Source: Daucus carota subsp. sativus (taxonomy: Eukaryota; Streptophyta; Magnoliopsida; Apiales; Apiaceae). Taken from it: DNA of 64,000 nt. The position numbers and the translations under genes were made by a program. The stretch is from the NCBI RefSeq assembly GCF_001625215.2, contig NC_030383.2:5716779-5780778 (forward strand). Reading direction: 5' to 3'. The notes under the pieces were generated by a model. It searched no databases. It saw only the letters and a program-made list of their open reading frames with translations, and was not told the origin of the DNA. Every line of letters starts with the position of its first letter. The stretch's first letter is position 1. Positions 51,284 to 62,500 of the stretch are shown piece by piece.

Positions 51284-54090
51284 GTTGGGTGGAGACATGC
51301 ATCCAATAAAATTACTTCTTGAACACTCCATTTTCCCCAGATCATGGCAAATAGGAACACCGATGCTATGTTAAAATACTGATGCTTGCAACATGTGATC
51401 ATGTCATGTCGATTTGTCTTGTTCGCTATTGTCTTGTATCGAGTCTCAATCTCGTTGTGTCATTGTAATGTTATCTCGAGTTGTCATCGTTGTCTAGATC
51501 TTCTAATGATGAAAACATCGATGAGTAGCTGTTTTGTTGTCGTTAGTTTTTCGTTCTAAGATGAGAACGCTTTGTATTTGCTCTATCGTAGTTACCTGTA
51601 GGCTTGGACATAATTACAATCAGCCCCGTAGTATTAACATGTCAAGTCGTGATGTCGCTTTGCGTCATATGCGTAAAGCCCCTTGTAGATGTTTTTCGAC
51701 ATGTGCAATATGTTGTATATAATATTGTTATTGTCGGCAACACATTCCTATGTGTCCATGACTTGAAATTGGTTCATGTGACTCCTTAATTTGGAGTGAT
51801 CGTGACGAATGAACAAGAGTGCCAACACGTAAAGTGTTTTGTAACATGTCTTCGTCCTTCATATGTAACCCGTAGACATGATGTGTATCTTGTCATCATA
51901 ACGTGATATGTTGTTTGGAACTGTATATGTCACTTGTAATTATAATGTGTGACATGTAGTCGATGCAGTCTGTCATGACACGTGTAAGTGATGACATGTA
52001 GAAATGTATGTCGTAATTCATGTGTAATGTACTAATGTGTCTGACCAAGGGTCATGACTAGTGTAATTTCGTGGAGCTTTCGTCGTCATTATATGTTAAA
52101 TACATCGATGTATATAAACTTGTGATATGCGTAATTGTAGTTGACAAATTTATTTTTTATAACGTTGGTGCACGTAGTATATGTATTCGACAAATATATA
52201 TATTCAATGAATATATAATTTTCAGACGTTGATGCATGTAGTATATGTATTCGACAAATTTATAATTTTTCAAACGTTGTTGTATTCGACAAATATGTTT
52301 ATTTTCAAACGTCGATGCATGCATTCGTAGGCTAGTTAAAAGGCCTTTCCCTCTTGAAACTTAGCTCGTAATTGTAATTGTGATTATGTAATGTTTAAAT
52401 ACATAATGTTGAAATGCATCATTATTCGTGGCGTCGTAAGTTATTTGTGTAATGTGTAGTGTTGTCGTCACCATCATTCGATAATGATCAACCGTAGTAG
52501 GATGGGTGATCAGCCCTCCTTGTCTATTAGACATGTTTCTAGTTTGTATCTACACAACTTCATGTCACAATAAAGATGATAATGAAGTTGCTAACTTTAA
52601 ACAAATAGATATGAAGACAACTTGTAAGCACTTGCATAATCATATTTCATCACATATATCAAATCAAGTAGAGTAGCAAGTCATGTAGAAAACAAGCACA
52701 TGTGACATCATGCTAAGATCACAAATCATTCAAGCAAACATTTATTCGAAGCATGAAATATCATCTAAATGGCATAAGCCCAAGTAAAGATTGTAATCGA
52801 CTTATTATCATATTGCTAAAGACTAAGAGAATAAAGAGGATGAGTTCACTTACATGTGATAAAGTTTCAAAAGTAGCATGTTCGAGCCCCTGGGGACTTG
52901 TAATTCGTAATTCGTAATTCGTAATGTATCGTTTAATCTCGTTGGAGTCGTCGAGCACTTCTAGAGGTGTCAATCATTCACGTCATGGTGTTGACCGTCA
53001 TGTCCACTGTCATCAAACTGACATTAATCAACTTTTTTGGACTTGTCGCAACAAGTAGTCTCTTTTTGACTATTTCTTCTATGTTTATCCTTCCTGGTCA
53101 TGTCATGTCTTCTTCCTTTACATCACGTTGAACCAGTGATGTCGATCGTCTTTTAGGTATGCTATATTGTCCCCTTGTGGCGATTTTAGGACAAGTCGTC
53201 ATGTCCTGTTGAGATAGAAGACTTGGACTGAAATTAGCCACAAAATTAGCAAAACTTTTGAGTCAATCGTTGTTTGTGGCTCATAGGTGATAATGTATTT
53301 GACATGATCTGTCATGTTTCTAGAGTTCAAGTCTAGCTGTCACGTCGATCATCATGTCAAGACTTTATGTCCAACTGTCATGTTGTTATTTTTATATTGT
53401 CACCATGTTTGCTAGTCATTCCTGATACTCGACTTCATGTATCATGTCCTTTTTTGAATTAGTTGTCTCCTTTGCGATTGATTATCTTAATTCTGTTTGA
53501 TTTTCATTTGACATGTATGTGGTTTGACTTGTCCTCATTTAACTTGTGTATGTTCATGTCGAGGCTGCTACCCATCGTGTTGTCATGTTCCCAAGCGAAG
53601 CTGTCAATTCCTTCTGGTCAAAAAATCAATTATGTCGGTCTCTCTCTTTGGTGTCACGTCATGTCCTCTCGTGGTGTTGTTTTTTGTCGTGTAGATGTCA
53701 CCCATGTCTTGTTGGTCATGTTGCGTCACATGTGATCTACTGGTTCCCGTCGAACGTGATGAGATGAATGTGAATTGTTCCCGTCGTACATATCATGATC
53801 GTTTGCAATTACTTCAGGTATGTTTAACCTTGACTAGTACCCTCTCGGAGTCTATGTGTACCTCTTGACAGATTTGACACATGCATGCCGTCGTCTTCTC
53901 AAACTATCACGTGTTGTATGTCAACTATCATTCACGTCATGGCGTTAGGACATGTTGATCAACTCGTCGGGAAGTCTCATTTTTTTTGTTGAGAGACGTG
54001 TTCGCTGGATCAGCCCCTTGTCAGGAGCGTTCATCGTGGTGTAGTTCTTCCTCCATTGTCATAGAAATCGTGTAGTTGCTTCGCTAGTTT
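51284..54090 (-). other. Non-coding interior of the LTR element
   Basis: The 2.8-kb interior is unlike the rest of the window. It is dense in TCATGTCG, GTCATGTC, CGTCGT and ACATGT words on both strands, and ATGTATTCGACAAAT recurs three times near 52180-52290. No retrotransposon protein can be read from it. Confidence 0.7.
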
Positions 54091-54106
54091 CCCACAGACG
54101 GCGCCA
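54091..54106 (-). other. Primer-binding site of the LTR element
   Basis: TGGCGCCGTCTGTGGG on the minus strand lies two bases inside the 5' LTR. Its first nine bases would pair with a tRNA 3' end of the ACGGCGCCA type (tRNA-Asp-like, from memory). Similar sites are known from Tat-lineage Gypsy elements. Confidence 0.8.
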
Positions 54107-54108
54107 AT

Positions 54109-55086
54109 TGTTTTTAAAAAAATTTGCAGGGTTAAAAGCCAAGCCTATTTAATTTCTATAACAATGGAGTAAGTGTTTAATATATGTATATTTAGTAGAT
54201 CGAATGGATGTCGAAAAGAAAATAAAAGACAAGAACACAAACAATTTTGGTGACGCGGAAAACCCCTTGTAAAAGGTTAAAAACCGCGGGTGGGAATGTC
54301 CCAGCCAAAGTTTCCACTATAATGATGAAGTATGAGCTTACAATCATGAAATATACGAGATACAAGTAAAAGAAAATGCAGTCGTCGGCTCCAGAAGATG
54401 TTCCCGTCGGCAGCAATGTCTACCCGTCCAACAGCACTGTGCACGCGTCGACATCTCTATGTACCCGTCGACAGAATGATTTGAGGGAGATGAAGATGTA
54501 GAGCTCAGATGATAAAAGATGAAGAGACAAAGGTTGTTGTATTTTAATGTATGTATATGTATGTGTATAGGTTTGTTCATCCCGGGACTTAGTTTTAGGT
54601 TTATGCATGTGAGAATGAGTGATTAGGGATAAGAAATGAAGTTGTGTGGGTGTAAAAGTGTGTTGATAGAGGTTTGTATATAAAAGATAAATCTCACCAA
54701 TAAAATGGAGTTGTGTTCTTGTTCAGATTGGAGAAGGTAGCTCTGGTACGTATGTTGTAGTTTTTTAGTGTGTAGGAGATAAGTGTAGCATATGTAATGT
54801 AGTTATCTTCATCTATGTGATTGTATTTATATATACTAGTAAGAGTCATACCCTTCCTCTAACTCCTTGTTTTACTCCACTTCTCCACCACGTGCATGTA
54901 ACTTCCCACAACTGATGCCATTATCCATATGCTTATTTTGAATCTCCTCCTAAATAGGTGGATTTGTTATGACTTAGTCTCCATACTTATCCTTATATGC
55001 CTGCACACGTCATGTCGTCAGTAGTTCCCGTCGTGTCAGTGCACTTCCCGTCGTGTCCTGACGCCTGTAAAATTTGGGCACAAACA
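54109..55086 (-). repeat. LTR, right copy (5' LTR in element orientation)
   Basis: Its length is exactly that of the left copy, with no mismatch noticed. In the element's direction it starts TGTTTGTGCCCAAATTTTAC and ends TTTGCAAATTTTTTTAAAAACA-like, directly followed by the primer-binding site. Confidence 0.95.
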
Positions 55087-55102
55087 CTCAGGCTACAACT
55101 TT

Positions 55103-55308
55103 TTATTTTTTCTCCCCTTTTTGTCCTAAGCCTCCTCTTATAGTCTTGTTTGTTCCATCAAAGATATCAACTGTATTAAGATGATATCTTTTCACCCACA
55201 TCTTTGCTAATTGAAGGGGAATGTCTGTGTTGATCTCCCCATAGTGATTCTTTTGCCAACTTGAACTATAGTCTCCATTAATGTGACATCACTGACATGT
55301 ATCTTATG
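55103..55308 (-). pseudogene. Unidentified coding-like fragment beside the LTR insertion
   Basis: A minus-strand frame without a start codon runs about 67 codons: HVSDVINGDYSSSWQKNHYG, EINTDIPLQLAKMWVKRYHL, NTVDIFDGTNKTIRGGLGQK, then a stop. Composition and codon pattern look protein-like, yet I cannot name the family. The LTR element sits 12 bases beyond the stop, so if this was an exon of a gene, the insertion falls next to it. Chance remains possible. Confidence 0.3.
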
Positions 55309-56163
55309 TTACGTTGACTGGCCGAAAGTGTCCAAACTCGATATGGACACTGCTGTATTTTGAAAATTTTACATGTTTTTGACCTAAAATAAATGTTGGA
55401 ATGTCCGTATTTATTTTCGAGTATCGAGTGTCCGACATGAGTATTCAAAATAAAATGAAGAGAGGGAACGTCGCATGTAACTAGGAGTTGTTGAGATTTG
55501 GACCTTTCGAGGAATGGGCCAGGCCGGGTCATTTCTCAAGAACACTACCTAAAGGCCCTGACGGTATCACTTGGATCGGGAGCCTACATGCTGATGCTCC
55601 GGAATATATATATATATATTTTGGTTGGTTGGCCGTAGAGAATTAGAAACTGGGGTTAATTGGGTTCAACTTAACAAAATAGTGCCCCTTTGAACAATTG
55701 TGTATGTTATTATTATGCAAAATGTAAACATCACAGTTAGGAACCAGGATACATGTGAACGTAAAAGGAAGCAATCAAAATAATCTATCATGTTAACATT
55801 ATGGGATTCTTGCTAATAGGGGAGATTAAGCATTGTGTGTGTTTGTTAATCAGAGTGTTTGATCTTTTACTGATTAAACTAACATTATCAAGTCCAACTT
55901 AGATTAGTTCCGGCAGTTAAAAAGATGAGATAGTGGATACGGACCAAGAATACACTTTATTAATTAATAAACTATATCTGCTTTTTCTACCATCTTCTTC
56001 AGGTCAAAATTATTTGAAAACAGCCCCCCTAGCATCTTTCTTTGTTTTCCTCTTATGAGTAAGAGTAAGATATCGAGAGATATCCGGAATGAAAGAGCTA
56101 GATATTAAAAATCGTCTTAATTTTTTCAAATTTTAATTGATTATAAATTTGGGATACTTAAAA
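55309..56163. other. Intergenic spacer
   Basis: No gene seen. A short (AT)n run lies near 55605-55619. The last nine bases TACTTAAAA are the left target copy of the next element. Confidence 0.5.
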
Positions 56164-56356
56164 CGGTTTTTCTGTGGTGTGCCCATGGGCACACACTAAG
56201 CACCAAAATTTATGAAATTGGAGGGTTTTTATTGGCTTATCTTCTTTAATAATGGTGGACTCCCCTGCAGTTACAACAACCACACCAATCAAAATCCTCC
56301 ATTTTTGTTAATGTTAGTGCTTAGCATGTGCCCATGGGCACACACTAGCCAAACCG
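56164..56356. mobile_element. Mutator-like hairpin MITE, 193 bp
   Basis: The inverted ends CGGTTTTTCTGTGGTGTGCC and GGCACACACTAGCCAAACCG flank a short core, and both arms hold the palindrome TGTGCCCATGGGCACA. A perfect 9-bp duplication TACTTAAAA lies on both sides (56155-56163, 56357-56365), which points to the Mutator superfamily. Confidence 0.88.
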
Positions 56357-56768
56357 TACTTAAAATTGTTATGTTTCGATAGCAAAGTTTATTACAGCTT
56401 CAATATCTACTGATCCATCTATTTTCGAAGAGAACAAAACACCTGTCAGTTTGGTGTGCGTGTGTAGAAGGCTTATTTATTTGAGCGTTGATTTTTGGAT
56501 ATTTTATCTTTCCGCCTAGCGCAAATTTGAGTTTCATCGGTTGCAGATTTCTACCACGAGGGGTTTAAGCCTAGTTTATCGATTTATAAGCTAGAAGTAT
56601 TTATTTGTACCGTTTGTGTAAAAAGTCAAGAAACACTTATAAAAAGCTAGAAATGTTAGTTTTTGTTTCACGACTTCTACTTATTTTCCAAACACTTTAA
56701 TCACTTATAGGTCTTTAACTTGGATCTCACTTCTACTTCACTTCTTTACTTTAAACAAGAAGTTATTA

Positions 56769-57020
56769 CTCCCTCCGTCCCGGTCAAGAGTATACATTGG
56801 GGGACGGGGGCGCGGCACGGACTTTAATGCTTCAATATAGTATAGTTCTGTAAATTATTTTTAAGATTTTCTTTTTTTGTATAAAAGTATAACATTTATA
56901 TTTTTATACAAAAAAAGGAAAATCTTAAAAATAAGTTGTGGAACTATGTTTTATAAGAGCCTTAAAAAGCGTGTCGAGCAGTGAAAAAGAAACGTATACA
57001 ATTGACTGGGACAGAGAGAG
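56769..57020. mobile_element. Stowaway MITE
   Basis: A TA-flanked 252-bp element begins CTCCCTCCGTCCCGGTCAAG and ends TTGACTGGGACAGAGAGAG. Internal arms (ATAGTATAGTTCTGTAAATT / GTGGAACTATGTTTTATAAG and TTTTGTATAAAAGTATAA / TTTATACAAAAAA) complete the hairpin. Confidence 0.92.
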
Positions 57021-59130
57021 TATTATTTTAACCTCAGCCAAAAACCCCCTACATTACGTGTAGGCTGCAGCATACATAAAATACGGACCCAGGGAGATAG
57101 CCTGTTCAATTTGGGACGTGAAAATATGGAGGTTTTTAGTTTTCATTTCTCATTTTACATAATTCAATTTCTGTAAAGATCAAAGTGTGTATCCGATACA
57201 GCTTTACAGTTTCTTAAAAAGGTTCAGGATTTTAAGAGATCAAGCGTATTCAATTTGGTATCACGATTTTTTATAATTTTTAAAATTTTGATGGTATTCA
57301 TTGGGGTTTTTTAATTATTCTTAAAACATGATGTTATTATTATTTAAAATTTATGGAAATATGTTATTCAAAAATTGATCTTTTTTCTAATACACGATAT
57401 TATGTATTATGAGAAATTTCTTAGTCTATTTTGTAATTTTAATTACTTTTAAATTACTAATTTTATGAAGATCGAGAGGAAATCTTTGATTTTGATTTTG
57501 GTTATTAAGTAATTTCATAACAAGTCACGAGTTCGATTCTCAGAGAGAAGGTATGATTTGCAGTCATGTTAGTGTTAGTACACTACATGCTGGGTGGAAG
57601 ATTGTTGGGGGTGTACACCATTTTCATATCTCAAATTCGCGCCGGCTACTATAATTATATTTGCAGTCATGTTAGTGTTAGTGTTTGTAATATTTTTTTA
57701 CAATATAATATAGAGTCAAATTCAATGCAGTACAAAAAATATTGGAGTACTGGAGTACAAGATTCATACAATATAATCTAGTCATCCAAAATCTTCATTT
57801 TTTGTGTTCTACAATATTTGTAAACATCCGACAACCTGCAGATTATGTTCTACAACATAAACATTGTAATCAAAAGATAGAACAATTACTTTTATAAATC
57901 GTAGGACATTATGTTCTGCAATATAACTTATAAGCAGAACACAATCTTAATGCTTGTTAAAGTTGAAACATATTAATGATTAATTGATAATTATGTTTAA
58001 TACTACTTATAAATGATAAATTATACTATATAAATTTGGATAATCAGAGATATTATTTATGATTAAACTAAAAATTATAATTTGTACTCCAATACTCCAA
58101 TGTTTATATGTACTCCATAGAACTTAACTCATATAATATAATGTAAATATTATCACTTTTTACACAATTATATTAATGTTTACATTTTTTTCGAGTAGTG
58201 CTAGGTACACATAATTATGTACAAACAGTTTGTACACGATGAGATGATAATTGATGTGAAATGTTTTAGTTGAGGTTTTTGATATGAATCCATTTCATTT
58301 AAAAACCATCACATGTCATTTTTTACAAATTTTATACACAATCATCTGGACCAGGCAATTTTCATTTTTTTCGAACTTATATTTCCTCTTGTTAACCACC
58401 CTTCCCAAAGTGAACTGCAGTGAAATTAATGGGATTAACCTTCATATATTAAATAAGTAAATTAGATAGTTTAATTTAAACTCATCCAAACAATCCCTGC
58501 ATATGCAATCAATGATCAACTTATTTACCCAAATTCATTAAAGATGCCATTTATTATTTTAAATATTTAATATTTAATAACAGTTGGTTAGTAGTTCTTG
58601 ATTTCTTAATCTAGAGTAATTTTTCACTAACATATTTATTTTCTATCAAACAGAATCCAAACTTACAAACCGAATTGAATACCAGTCCTACATCTTAAAC
58701 ATCCAATTTATTAAGATTTCGTGCCAGAACATATCATTCACACTGCATTCGATAAAGTCCATACAATTATATCAAATTTAAGTCGGAAAGAACAACTCAA
58801 TTCATTTACGACGGTACTATGGTTGCAATATCAGTAATTTAAATTTGAAACCAAAAATAGAAAAACTGTCCGTAAAGGAACAAAGTGCATTGAAGAAGAT
58901 ACAACTAATAAGTACAAGTAAGCCAACAGTTTTTAGAAGTAACTGATGTGGAGTGAAATATGTATATTACACGTGTATGTGTAGGCCCCTGTGGGCCCCC
59001 AAAAAGTAAACCTCCTGCCTCTTACCCGCGTAGATAGTAGCACACTTGCACAATACTTCTCCCTTCTCATGTCACAACAATCTCACTCTCGCTACCTTTT
59101 TGAACGTTCAAATTAACTCTCTCTCTCTCT
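57021..59130. other. Long AT-rich region upstream of the TRM gene
   Basis: No gene is seen. The phrase TTGCAGTCATGTTAGTGTTA occurs twice (about 57558 and 57661). CGAGTTCGATTCTCAGAGAG near 57529 resembles a tRNA B box or SINE fragment. TGTTCTA/TAGAACA boxes recur at 57810-57950, and ACATAATTATGT at 58208 is a small palindrome. The last 300 bases are the distal promoter of the TRM gene. Confidence 0.5.
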
Positions 59131-59134
59131 CTCT

Positions 59135-59144
59135 GCATATAAAC
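59135..59144 (+). promoter_or_regulatory. Possible TATA box of the TRM gene
   Basis: GCATATAAAC lies directly after a (CT)8 run and about 60 bases before the long CT-rich leader. The position suits a transcription start near 59165-59175. Confidence 0.45.
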
Positions 59145-59190
59145 GATAAATGTTGATGCTGCTTCTCATTAATACCCGCTCTCGCGAAGT

Positions 59191-59344
59191 TACTCTGTGA
59201 GTCTCTCTCTCTCTCGCTCTCCCTCTCTCTCCCTCTACCCCCTCCCCCCTCTCTCTCTCTCTCCCTCTCCCCCCCTCCCTCTCCCTCACTCTCTCTCTCT
59301 CCCTCTCCCTCTCTCCCTCTCCCTCTCTCTCTGTCTCTCCTCTA

Positions 59345-59402
<58 letters not shown>
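59191..59402 (+). repeat. 200-bp CT-rich microsatellite in the TRM 5' leader
   Basis: An almost pure pyrimidine stretch of CTCTCT units mixed with CCCTC and CCCCTCC blocks ends in an uninterrupted (CT)n of about 40 bases near 59360-59402. It sits between the proposed TATA box and the ATG at 59539, so it would lie in the 5' UTR. Such runs are typical targets of plant BPC/GAGA-binding factors and are length-variable. Confidence 0.9.
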
Positions 59403-59406
<4 letters not shown>

Positions 59407-59538
59407 TACGCATATATTAATAAATGCAGATTGTGTTTATCTACAGTTGTTAAACAATATCTACTGATAAAATCGATATGTATATGTGAGTGTATGCAGG
59501 TGCTTGAACTGAGTTGCTTGCTTGTTCTTGTTTGAAAA

Positions 59539-62500
59539 ATGGACAGACTTCGACGTCTCGCAAAATCAAAGAGTTCCGACAAAAACGATCAAGGTCGATT
59601 TCTTTCATCCTCTCTTATCGATCTTTCTGTGTATATGATTGTTCTTGTATGATCTGATTGTTTATATATATGATGCATATGAAATTGTGATTTTTTATGT
59701 GCATGATCAATTGCATATATTATTATCTTTGATATGTATGATATGTGTACTTAATTGCATAGAACTATACAAGTCTTCTGTTCTGGAAGTCATGATTACA
59801 TGTTAAAGAGGCTTTCAGATTTATGTTCTTTGTTTGGTCAATATAAACATAAGATTATTTCCATAAATTATTTATTTTGTATCTTCGTTTGGCCTTTGTA
59901 AAAAAGTGGATACTCTGAGCTCTTGGTAGCAAGAGTTCGAGTCTGCTAAATGTGTGAGTTTGCGTAATTTGCTTGCTTCTCTGCTAATATTGGATTTCTG
60001 ATGTACACATATACATGAAGTAATTTGCTTGCTTCTCTGCTAATATTGGATTTCTGATGTACACATATACATGAACATGGCATGACTAGGCCTATTAAGA
60101 GTATTATGTATTTAATTTCTTTGTTCTTCTTTTTAATATTATGATGAAATGACCTGTTAGTGATATTTTCTTGGATGGTGTTGAGGAATTTAGATTGCAT
60201 AAAATGTCTTTAGGGTTTAGACTGTTTATGAGCTTATGATAAGTGTTGTTGATTGACCAAGTAATTATGGACTCATTGCTGCTCTGTGTGATTACGTGTT
60301 TGCCTTGTCTTTCGTGAGGAAGATCTAATGGTGGTATGTGTTTTCATATCAGGAGACCAGCATGCTCGGCAAGAAAAGCCTAAATCAAAGCTTCCATCAA
60401 CGAATGTGGTTGCTAGATTAATGGGGTTTGATGGCTTGCCATCTCAGCAGCCAATTCATAAGGAAGCCAAAAGCTTTTCGGAAAATTCACTCATGACTTC
60501 AGATCCAGCATTACAAGGAGATGGGGACTTGATTCGCGGTGAATCACATAAGAAGCGAATCACTGAAGAGCCAGATTGCAAGGATATTTTTGAAGAGAAA
60601 TTGAAGATGCCAGGCACCAATAGAGATGCAATAATGGATCTTTTAAAGAAACCTAATCCGTTGTTCGTGAAGCATCTGCAGGGATTGCAAGAGTCTTCTT
60701 CTAGCTCTCGTTGCAGTCACCTACTCATTCCAAAGCTGTCAGAGTCAGACCCTAAAAAATATCAAGCTAAACACCAAAATGTTGAGGGAACCACTTCTTC
60801 AAAACATCAGATTGGCTCTAAGAAGACACATGATGATGGTAGTCTGAATCAATCTTCTGCCCTTGCAATTACTCAACATCATCTCCAGGAATCAAAAATT
60901 GGTTGGGAGGAGGAGAAAGAGGGCACTAACAAAGGAACCTCAAGGATTGTAATTTTAAAACCAAACTATGCAATGGCAGAAGATGCTCGTAACTGTTCAT
61001 CATCAAAAGATTCTGCACGTGCTCATATTTCGGGCAGTAGGAAACCTAAAGGGCACATGAGTGAGAGGATAAAGGAAGGAGACTATCTTGAAAAAATAGA
61101 TGTTACTGATGGTGTAGAGGTCTCAGCATCTCGAGTTCGAGAGGCTAAAAAATATGGAAAGAAAGTTATTAGAGAATTAAGTGAGACTACACTCAGTATG
61201 AAGGAAAGAGAATCTAGAGAATCTGCCAGGAAGTTTAATGGAGAAGTGCAAGAGGTGTTTAGTCGCATGAGAACGGAGTTTCCATCTTATGTGAAAGTGA
61301 TACCTGGGACAGGGGGCCTTCATGACCTTTCGAAAATTGATTCAGCAAGTGAATCAGACGTGATGAAAATGACATCTTATGATTCAACAGAATCATTTGT
61401 TAGCAGGCAGGCCAAGAAGAGACTGCTGGAGAGGTGGAGAAGGGCCCAGAGGCATGAACTTGCAAGAACAGGTGGCAAGGGAATCACACTCCGTGAAATG
61501 CTCTGTATTTCGGAGGATAGATTGAAGCATTTGGATATGGAAAATGCAAGGTGGGATACGCCTTTGGGTATCAGCAGTGCAGATGGATGGAAGGACATGT
61601 ATTCCCAAATTAAACCGAGATCAAGATCCCTTCCTCCTGGTACCAGAAGTGAAATGTTAAATGCAGAACGTGCCGATGACAAGTTGCTACTGTCTAAAGA
61701 AGAAAGATGTCGTAGACAAAGTGATAGACGACATAGGAAGTTAACTGAGACGGCAACCTCAAGATCCAGCAAGAGAAAATCCCAGTCTCGGCACAGACGT
61801 GCTTCTGATTCCCATGCTTCAGTGGAGAACCATATCAATCATGATGATATAGACCTTGTAAAGAAAAATTCACCTGAAGAGAATACTATGGTTCCTCCAA
61901 CACCTATTGTTAGCAGCACTTTCGGGACAGGAGCAAGCACCACACTCGAGTACTATACTGCTTCATCAGTATCATCTGATGCATGCTACCCGAATGTCTC
62001 TAAAAGCATGCTAAAGCTATATTATCCCTCTCATAGCGGGCAAGAGCATTCAAATCCAAAGGTTTGATTTTATGCATTCCTGGATGGTATATTTATAATA
62101 ATTATGTTACTTGTAGGCTGTCGCCAATAACTGAACTCTAGCAGCCACTTTTATAATTGTGTGTGATGTTTTCTGATGCATAGAGCTTCTGCATCCTTTG
62201 TAGGAACTTCACAGTGCATTGCAATTGTTATTATTTCTAAATACCATTGTAGACATGTTTTGGACATAGGTGGAGACACTCCATAAGCTCTAATAAATGT
62301 ATATTATAAGATACATATCAAAATTGAACACAATACTCACATTACAGGATTCTATAATTGACTCTGGAAACTGTCAATGTTTCTTGAATCTATTATATTG
62401 TTCTACTCTTGTAGAAGTTTACAAGCAGAAAACATGGTTTAGAAAGATTATAGTAAGATGGCTCCGATACTTAAGTCAACATACTCTCCCATCCTACCTT

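Larger units (their letters stand above)
50291..55086 (-). mobile_element. Non-autonomous LTR retrotransposon (LARD-like), 4,796 bp
   Basis: Two 978-bp direct repeats bound a 2,840-bp interior, with the perfect 5-bp duplication CTCAG outside both ends (50286-50290, 55087-55091). The LTRs read TG...CA. On the minus strand, directly after the LTR at 54109, comes TGGCGCCGTCTGTGGG, a primer-binding site of the type seen in plant Gypsy/Tat-like elements. The purine-rich AAAATTAGGGG precedes the other LTR (51268), so transcription runs on the minus strand. The interior has no reading frame above about 90 codons and no gag, protease, RT or integrase motifs. It is therefore a large retrotransposon derivative that needs proteins in trans. 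The LTRs look identical by eye, implying a young insertion. It lies about 840 bp downstream of the TPR gene. Confidence 0.93.

Noticed and set aside
51269-54090. Search for gag, protease, RT or integrase on either strand of the LTR interior
   Set aside because: Stops are frequent in all frames, and none of the usual motifs (zinc knuckle, DTGA, YxDD, HHCC) was seen.
58190-58370. Possible MITE around GTACACATAATTATGTAC
   Set aside because: Only a short local palindrome and weak arm similarity; no target duplication could be defined.
59197-59582. Long frames of Ser-Leu or Arg-Glu repeats on both strands
   Set aside because: They are translations of the CT/GA microsatellite and have no independent support.
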